Of a stretch of DNA of 50,998 nucleotides, positions 45,912 through 50,998 are shown piece by piece. The notes beneath the pieces were generated by a model. That model saw only the letters and a list, made by a program, of their open reading frames with translations, was not told the origin of the DNA and searched no databases. The stretch is from Phycisphaerales bacterium. GTDB taxonomy: Bacteria > Planctomycetota > Phycisphaerae > UBA1845 > Fen-1342. The position numbers were made by a program, and so were the translations under genes. Where the stretch lies: NCBI GenBank assembly GCA_016795025.1, contig JAEUIR010000006.1, positions 1 through 50,998 of the forward strand, in the 5' to 3' direction. Each line of letters begins with the position of its first letter. Position 1 is the first letter of the stretch.

Positions 45912-46766
45912 TTATTGTGAGGTATTCTCAGCCCGTTGGTCATCCGGCGGCGTTCGCTCGGCGTCAAGCACAAAATCGTCATCGCTCAGCCGAACGGTGG
46001 TATCCAATTGCGTATAGCGATAGCTCGCATCCAGCCGGCCGTCGCTATTCAGGATGCGCGTGGCGAGGGGTAGCATGGTTTCGGGGTCGATGAATAACTC
46101 CTGAATGTTTTGCGGAAACTTCTCAGGCGGGTAGATCAGCGTCAGATGATGCGCTCGCGGCGCGTCATCATCGAGCGAAACAATGCCATGATAAGTGATT
46201 GCCAGCTCTTCGCCGGCGGTTTCAATGCTGCGTAGCGTTCGTTCGAGCATTTTTTCGAGGCCGAAATCCGTGAGCGGGTTGCGCGCTTCACCCCACACGA
46301 CGGGTGTCTGAACATCAACCGCGACCACGGACGGCGGAAGCCCCAGAAACCCGTTGCGCGGCACGAATCGCACCCGGTCATCGTGCTGTCCCAGAACGAA
46401 CACACATTCGCCGTATTTCACGTCCTGCTCAAGCCATTTCATGCGAACGCTGAATGGGGCGCGACGAAACCAGCATTGAATCCGCTCAGGGCCTTTGAAT
46501 TGCTTCAGCAACCCGCGTCGCTCGCTGCGAACCAGGACGATCGAATATTGCGAAAGTGCCGCGGCCCGCGCGTGCGCGGAACGGATGAATGCCACGGGAT
46601 TCGTCTGAGCCGACGCCTCGCGCCCCGCGGTCGCCTCGGACGCTGTCTCGACCTGCGGCGCTGGCGCCGCCTTCGAACGCGGGCCGGCGCAGCCCCAGCC
46701 CGCCGACAACATCACCAGCGATGCCGCCGGCCATCGCGCGGATCGAAATGCGCTACGGAATCGCAC
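45912..46766 (-). CDS. DUF1571 lipoprotein-like protein
   Basis: A protein of about 284 residues. GTG at 46766 is chosen because GCGGAG lies 7 bases before it; a TTG at 46802 would extend it. A hydrophobic leader ends in LSAGWGC, a loose lipobox, suggesting a lipoprotein. The domain QYSIVLVRSERRGLLKQFKG, IQCWFRRAPFSVRMKWLEQD and LTDFGLEKMLERTL fits DUF1571, a planctomycete-rich family whose fold resembles lipoprotein carriers of the LolA type. Its start overlaps the stop of the preceding gene. Confidence 0.8.
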   Translation of the reverse strand: MRFRSAFRSARWPAASLVMLSAGWGCAGPRSKAAPAPQVETASEATAGREASAQTNPVAFIRSAHARAAALSQYSIVLVRSERRGLLKQFKGPERIQCWFRRAPFSVRMKWLEQDVKYGECVFVLGQHDDRVRFVPRNGFLGLPPSVVAVDVQTPVVWGEARNPLTDFGLEKMLERTLRSIETAGEELAITYHGIVSLDDDAPRAHHLTLIYPPEKFPQNIQELFIDPETMLPLATRILNSDGRLDASYRYTQLDTTVRLSDDDFVLDAERTPPDDQRAENTSQ

Positions 46767-48096
46767 GCAGAATCTCCGCGCCACGCCAGGGATGCCAGCC
46801 AAACCAGATCGCCTTCACGACGCCTTCGCGATCCACAAGGCGAATCAGCGGCAGTTCGGGCAGCGCATCCACCCGCGCCAGCGGTTCGGCCAGCAAATGA
46901 TGCGATATCGCCGGCGACGCGCTGATGAATTCCCGACTCGGCAGAAACATTGGATCGACATTCAGCGAAACCACGCGGAAAGGCGGATCAGACCAGCGGC
47001 TCGCGCCGGCAACCGGCAGCGCATTCAACCCGTGCAGTGCGCTCCGCGACAGCGCGTCGCGCTCGCGCCAGATGAATTCGATGCGCCAACGATCCGCCAG
47101 ATCATCGCTGCGGACCGGCTGACCGCTCGGATCGAGCAACGTCCACGGCGCTGGTTTTTTGTTCAACGCTTCACGGGCATACGCCCCGCGGCGAGCGTGC
47201 ATCGCGGCGTCGCGGTCAAGCCACTCGCGCGCCGCGCCCGCCAGAACGCGAAACGGTGATTTCGCCTCGCGCGGAATATCCGCCACGCAACCTTCCCATA
47301 GGCGCGTCAGACGCGGCCGAACCGTCTCCCAATCCACGCGACCCGTGGTTACCTCCGCGAGCTGCGCGTCTTGTTGCTGAAGCGCCAGCGCAAATCGCAC
47401 GGACTCGCTCAAACGCTGCTGTGTCCAGCGGAGTTCATTACGCACAGCGTGACGCAGTCGCAGCGTGATCGTGCGGCGCGATTCGCCGTCGTGCGAGGTA
47501 ATGTTGGTCTCGCGACGCGACAAACGACCGGTGCGCGTATCGAGCCAAATAGCGCCGGAAAAAGAATCCGCCCTCATGCCGGGAGCTGACGCATGCGAGC
47601 AATCGAGCAACAGCAGATCGGGGTTTGCCGCGTCCGCGCCGCGCTCCTCATACGCATAGCGCTCTCCGAATATGTCAGCTTCCGCTGTCCAATTCGTCGA
47701 AGCTTCCGTGGCCGGTCGCAAGATCGGGAATAACTCAAACGCCTCGGACAGCTCGGTGACATGCGGCTGATATTCCGGCGCGATCGACAGCAACCCGCGC
47801 GCGTCCACGTTCGCCACGACGCCGCGCGCCGGCCGCGCGTCTTTCTCGACGAGACGAATCCGGTCCAGCAATATCAACGATGAATCGCCGCTGCGGCTGA
47901 GCACCCAGATCTGAATCTGATCCGTGATCGCCGGCCCGTTGCGTTCGCCGCCGGGACCATGACTCGAAACTTCGCGCCGCTCGTAAACGAGCCAATCGCC
48001 CGTTTCGAACACATAGCGCGCCGGCGCCTGCGCACGCGCCGCCACACCGGCGAAAAACGCAGCCGATGCAGCGCAGATCATCCGTGTCGCCTTCAT
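46753..48096 (-). CDS. Exported protein with cysteine-less thioredoxin-like C-terminus
   Basis: A 447-residue protein from the ATG at 48096, chosen because a clean signal peptide follows (MICAASAAFFAGVAARAQA). The first 300 residues form an unrecognised beta-rich domain (YVFETGDWLVYERREV). The C-terminal 140 residues resemble TlpA/AhpC thioredoxin-fold proteins (APWTLLDPSGQPVRSDDLAD, WRIEFIWRERDALSR, LIRLVDREGVVKAIWFGWHP). The usual CxxC is missing, so no redox activity is expected from that site. It overlaps the DUF1571 gene and diverges from thyX. Confidence 0.68.
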   Translation of the reverse strand: MKATRMICAASAAFFAGVAARAQAPARYVFETGDWLVYERREVSSHGPGGERNGPAITDQIQIWVLSRSGDSSLILLDRIRLVEKDARPARGVVANVDARGLLSIAPEYQPHVTELSEAFELFPILRPATEASTNWTAEADIFGERYAYEERGADAANPDLLLLDCSHASAPGMRADSFSGAIWLDTRTGRLSRRETNITSHDGESRRTITLRLRHAVRNELRWTQQRLSESVRFALALQQQDAQLAEVTTGRVDWETVRPRLTRLWEGCVADIPREAKSPFRVLAGAAREWLDRDAAMHARRGAYAREALNKKPAPWTLLDPSGQPVRSDDLADRWRIEFIWRERDALSRSALHGLNALPVAGASRWSDPPFRVVSLNVDPMFLPSREFISASPAISHHLLAEPLARVDALPELPLIRLVDREGVVKAIWFGWHPWRGAEILRAIP

Positions 48097-48182
48097 GCCG
48101 CCAAGCATCGCCGCTAACATGCTCTGAGGCAACCGCGCTGCGTCGAGGTTGCGCTGCTGTGTCTCGCTTCGGAGGTAGCCGC

Positions 48183-48953
48183 GTGAAGCTGATCCGTAAC
48201 CCGCGCGTGTATTTGCTCGGCCGCCAGCAGGTGGACGCATCCGAGCTTGATCGCTTTCTGCGCGAGAACGAGCTCTCGTGGACGACCGACACCGAAATCG
48301 GCGCGGAGCGCCTGTGCGAGGTGGCCGGGCGCGTGTGTTACATGTCGTTCGGCAAGGGCCGCAAGACCAACGAGGAGTATCTGGGCAATATCATCGGGAT
48401 GGGCCACGGGTCGGTGCTGGAGCATGCCACGTGGAATCTGCTGTTCACCGGCGTGTCGCGCTCATTCACACATGAGTTGGTGCGGCATCGCGCCGGCTTC
48501 GGATACTCGCAACTCTCGCAGCGCTATGTCGATGAAAGCACGGCCGACTTCGTCGAGCCCGACTGCATCGCCGACGACCCCGAACTTCACGCGATCTGGC
48601 TAGACGCGGTTCAACATTGTCACACAGCCTATCGCCAGTTGGTTGATGGCCTGGATCGCAAGTTCGCATCAGAGCCAAGCGCCACACTGCGACGTAAGCT
48701 CGCGCGTCAGGCCGCTCGGAGCATCCTGCCAAACGCCACGGAGACCAAGATTTTCGTAACCGGTAACGGTCGGGCATGGCGTCATTTCATGGAAATGCGC
48801 GGTTCCGAGCACGCCGAGACGGAAATTCGACTCGTGGCGCTTCAAGTTTTGCGTGTCCTTCAGCGAGAGTCCGCCAGTATTTTTGGTGATTATCGGATCG
48901 AGACGCTCGAAGGCGGAATCGAAGTTATCAGAACCGAGCATCCAAAAGTCTAG
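48183..48953 (+). CDS. thyX: Flavin-dependent thymidylate synthase
   Basis: A 256-residue enzyme starting at GTG 48183 (VKLIRNPRVYLLG), with GGAGG 7 bases upstream. The ThyX signature region reads RHRAGFGYSQLSQRYVDEST. HGSVLEHATWNLLFTGVSRS and NATETKIFVTGNGRAWRHFM are also typical. It makes dTMP from dUMP using methylene-tetrahydrofolate, FAD and NADPH, and replaces ThyA in many planctomycetes. The methylene-folate supply links it functionally to the glycine cleavage gene in the window. Confidence 0.95.
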   Translation: MKLIRNPRVYLLGRQQVDASELDRFLRENELSWTTDTEIGAERLCEVAGRVCYMSFGKGRKTNEEYLGNIIGMGHGSVLEHATWNLLFTGVSRSFTHELVRHRAGFGYSQLSQRYVDESTADFVEPDCIADDPELHAIWLDAVQHCHTAYRQLVDGLDRKFASEPSATLRRKLARQAARSILPNATETKIFVTGNGRAWRHFMEMRGSEHAETEIRLVALQVLRVLQRESASIFGDYRIETLEGGIEVIRTEHPKV

Positions 48954-49112
48954 GCCCGTGATGCACTCGTGCCCCAGTTTTGCTCCAAATTCAATCATCT
49001 CACGAGGTTGGCCGAATAATATTGGACTAGGCACGGGCGTTTGGACGTTCGTCTTGACGCGTGCGTGACAATTCAATCGCGCTGTTTGTCTTTCGTCGCT
49101 GGGAGTGTTCGT

Positions 49113-50441
49113 ATGTGGAAGCGTCGCTGGTCGCTGGCATCCGTTCTAATCCTGAGCGCGTCGCTGTGCGCGGCGCGAGCCGATCGAGCCGTCGTTGAGT
49201 TAAAGGACGGCCGAACGCTTCGTGGCGAGGTGCGTCTCACTGCTGATGAAGTCATCATCGTCACGAGCATGGGGGAAGTGCGTTTTGCGCGCACCGAGGT
49301 TGTCGCGGTACGCGCGATCGAGGATGACAAAGACGAGAAGCCGGCCGCGGCGCCTCAAGATCAACCCAAGCTGGGAGACGAAGTGGCGGCGGAATTTCGT
49401 AAGCGATTTGCAGAATTGGCCGCCGACGACATCGAAGGGCATTTCAGGCTGGCGGAGTGGGCCCGCGATCGCAATCGCTATGAATTGGTGGCAACGCAAT
49501 ACCGCTACATTCTGGGAATGAAGCCGGACCACCGCAATGCAAAGCTGCTCCTGCAATTGGCAGAGGATAAGCTCGAACAGCGCAAGCTGCGAGACGGCAA
49601 ACCGGAGTCGCGTCCGGCCCCCCTAACGTCCAACAAGCTCGCTTCGCCACCGTTGCTGTCCGACCGCGACATTCAGCGCCTGCGCATCGGGGAGTTGCTT
49701 TCGAGCGATGGACAGATCGAGCGGCTGCGCGTCAGTTTCAATCGGAAGGGCGGCCAGCGCGAGCTTGTGGACGAGGTGATCGAGGAATTAAAGACGCGCA
49801 CGGGCGTCGACCCCGCGGACCTGCGCGTGTTGGAGCACGGCCGAGCCCCGGACCAACTGCGCGTAATTCTGAAATACACGGGTATGAAGCACGCCGACCG
49901 CATCGAAATCGAAGAAGACCCGCAGATATTTGAGGAATTTCGGCGCGACATTCTCCCCGTGCTCTATAACGGCTGCGCGCGATCCGGCTGCCACGGCGGA
50001 GAAGCGGCGAAGGTATTTCGACTTCCGCCGCGGAACGCCGGGCGCAAGGACGCGGCCACTTATACCGCATTCGCGATTCTCGAAGCGCTCGAAACGCGCG
50101 ACGGTGCGCCGGTCATCAACCGCCGCGACCCCACGGCCAGCCCATTGCTCGAATACCTGCTGCCGAACACGGCGGAATCGGCACACGTGAATGTCCGCCG
50201 TTTTCAGCCGGTTGCACAGTCAAATCGCGATCGACAGTACGAAATGTTCCTGAATTGGATTCGCGCTCTGAAATCGCCACGCCCTGACTATGGTCTTGAG
50301 CGGAAATACGCCGGCTACTGCCCGGTCATGCCCGTGCCGCGCGACGAAGCGTCGACCACGCAGCCGGCGGACGAAACCATGGACGAAGAGGAAGATCCGG
50401 AAAAAGAACCGGCCACCCAACCGACCGAGAATCCGCGCTAA
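49113..50441 (+). CDS. Exported protein with CX4CH haem-type motif
   Basis: A 442-residue protein from the ATG at 49113 (GGGAG upstream). A signal peptide (LASVLILSASLCAARA) is followed by a small beta domain (AVVELKDGRTLRGEVRLTAD). A helical TPR-like segment follows at about 90-150. Near residue 288 it has NGCARSGCHGGEAAKVFRL, a Cys-x4-Cys-His form of the cytochrome c motif, like planctomycete cytochrome c domains with the extended spacing. NRRDPTASPLLEYLLP follows as in that family. The tail is acidic and Pro/Thr-rich. Haem attachment is likely but not proven. Confidence 0.75.
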   Translation: MWKRRWSLASVLILSASLCAARADRAVVELKDGRTLRGEVRLTADEVIIVTSMGEVRFARTEVVAVRAIEDDKDEKPAAAPQDQPKLGDEVAAEFRKRFAELAADDIEGHFRLAEWARDRNRYELVATQYRYILGMKPDHRNAKLLLQLAEDKLEQRKLRDGKPESRPAPLTSNKLASPPLLSDRDIQRLRIGELLSSDGQIERLRVSFNRKGGQRELVDEVIEELKTRTGVDPADLRVLEHGRAPDQLRVILKYTGMKHADRIEIEEDPQIFEEFRRDILPVLYNGCARSGCHGGEAAKVFRLPPRNAGRKDAATYTAFAILEALETRDGAPVINRRDPTASPLLEYLLPNTAESAHVNVRRFQPVAQSNRDRQYEMFLNWIRALKSPRPDYGLERKYAGYCPVMPVPRDEASTTQPADETMDEEEDPEKEPATQPTENPR

Positions 50442-50668
50442 TTCATCGCGTTTTTTGCGTCGCACTCAAAATCTGACGATTGAGACCCGGGGCGCGCGTG
50501 GTCCGATCTTTTGTGCGCAATTCAAACACGCGAGTGGAATCGAAGCAGCCGCCACCCACCGCGAACGCGCAAGAACCGCCCGTTTTGTTGAGCGAATTTC
50601 AACCGGGCGAGTCCTCGTGACGAACGTCATTGCTCGCGTTGATTGCCTTCTCGCTCTTTCAGCGACTA

Positions 50669-50998
50669 ATGTTGCTCAAGAGGGCAATCTTGTCGCGAGA
50701 CTATTTCCTAGCGCTGGGGCTCGAACGCGGCGAATACGCGCCGGCCGAGATCGAATGCCACTATCAGTTGGCGCGCAAGCGGTTGCTGGATGAGGCGGCT
50801 CGCGAAGGCGGCCCGATCCTGTGGCGCAAGCTCGATTGCATTCATCTGGCGTATCAAGTACTGCGGGATTCGCGGCTTCAGGCGCGGCACCTCGCGGCGC
50901 TGACAGGTGCGCCGATCGACCCTGTGCCGGCGTTTCGGCTTCGCATCGCCGGGGCGCTTGAGGATGGTTTGCTTCGCCATTCGCGACGGCAGGAATTG
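50669..50998 (+). CDS. Partial J-domain-like protein without HPD
   Basis: An open frame of 110 codons reaches the right edge. SRDYFLALGLERGEYAPAEI, then YQLARKRLLDEAAREGG and CIHLAYQVLRDSRLQARHLA, follow the DnaJ J-domain pattern (RDYY-x-LGL, helix, AYEVL-x-D). The HPD tripeptide that stimulates DnaK ATPase is replaced by KRLLD. The ATG at 50669 has no clear ribosome site; a TTG at 50690 has AGAGGG upstream and is an alternative. The rest of the protein is outside the window. Confidence 0.6.
   Translation, partial: MLLKRAILSRDYFLALGLERGEYAPAEIECHYQLARKRLLDEAAREGGPILWRKLDCIHLAYQVLRDSRLQARHLAALTGAPIDPVPAFRLRIAGALEDGLLRHSRRQEL

Noticed and set aside
1-50998. CRISPR array or intact insertion sequence
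   Set aside because: No regularly spaced direct repeats and no transposase or integrase motif were seen; the CHAT protein is not linked to cas genes here.

Overview
The window is GC-rich DNA (about 60 percent by eye) with densely packed genes. Several protein types point to the phylum Planctomycetota, possibly a Phycisphaerae-like lineage. These include a prepilin-like protein with the H-X9-DG motif, dockerin-like tails of the form NNFDI-x-PFV, a PEP-CTERM protein, a DUF1571 protein, a DUF58/BatA pair, a stand-alone LAB_N protein and a CHAT-TPR protein beside a secreted subtilase. The lineage is an inference from gene content. No rRNA, tRNA, CRISPR array, phage gene or intact transposase was seen.

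Layout. 0-3.4 kb (minus): DUF58 protein, BatA-like VWA protein, a small protein and a partial membrane protein. 3.7-12.6 kb: GT-C-type membrane glycosyltransferase (plus), then LAB_N protein, accD, gcvP, a prepilin-like protein and a PQQ-propeller/dockerin protein (minus). 12.8-14.0 kb: a PEP-CTERM surface protein behind a clear cobalamin riboswitch. 14.3-22.9 kb: argF, a Mug-type DNA glycosylase, polA, an nhaR-like regulator, a ribosome-hibernation-type protein, htpX, a small zinc-ribbon protein and terC/alx. 22.9-23.2 kb: relics of a dockerin protein and a carbamoyltransferase. 23.2-33.9 kb: carbamoyltransferase, hflX, a SEC-C protein, a solitary fliN-like gene, asnB-type amidotransferase, an MnmE-like GTPase, a CorC-type protein and a glycosyltransferase. 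34.3-37.0 kb: ECF sigma factor, anti-sigma-like protein and a secreted STN-domain protein. 37.2-38.5 kb: a TetR regulator and an AhpD-like protein with matching operators. 38.7-44.7 kb: an overlapping operon of anti-sigma-like protein, CHAT protein and S8 subtilase. 44.7-51.0 kb: ribD, DUF1571 protein, a thioredoxin-fold protein lacking its cysteines, thyX, a CX4CH haem-type protein and a partial J-domain-like protein.

How the genes work together. Housekeeping genes (accD, gcvP, argF, polA, ribD, thyX) are interleaved with cell-surface and signalling modules. Three modules stand out. First, B12 sensing appears to control an exported surface protein. Second, the anti-sigma-like/CHAT/subtilase operon is translationally coupled by 4-5 base overlaps and may be a two-protease signalling unit. 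Third, an ECF sigma/anti-sigma pair is followed by an STN protein that has no TonB barrel. Two families of dispersed intergenic hairpin repeats each occur twice.
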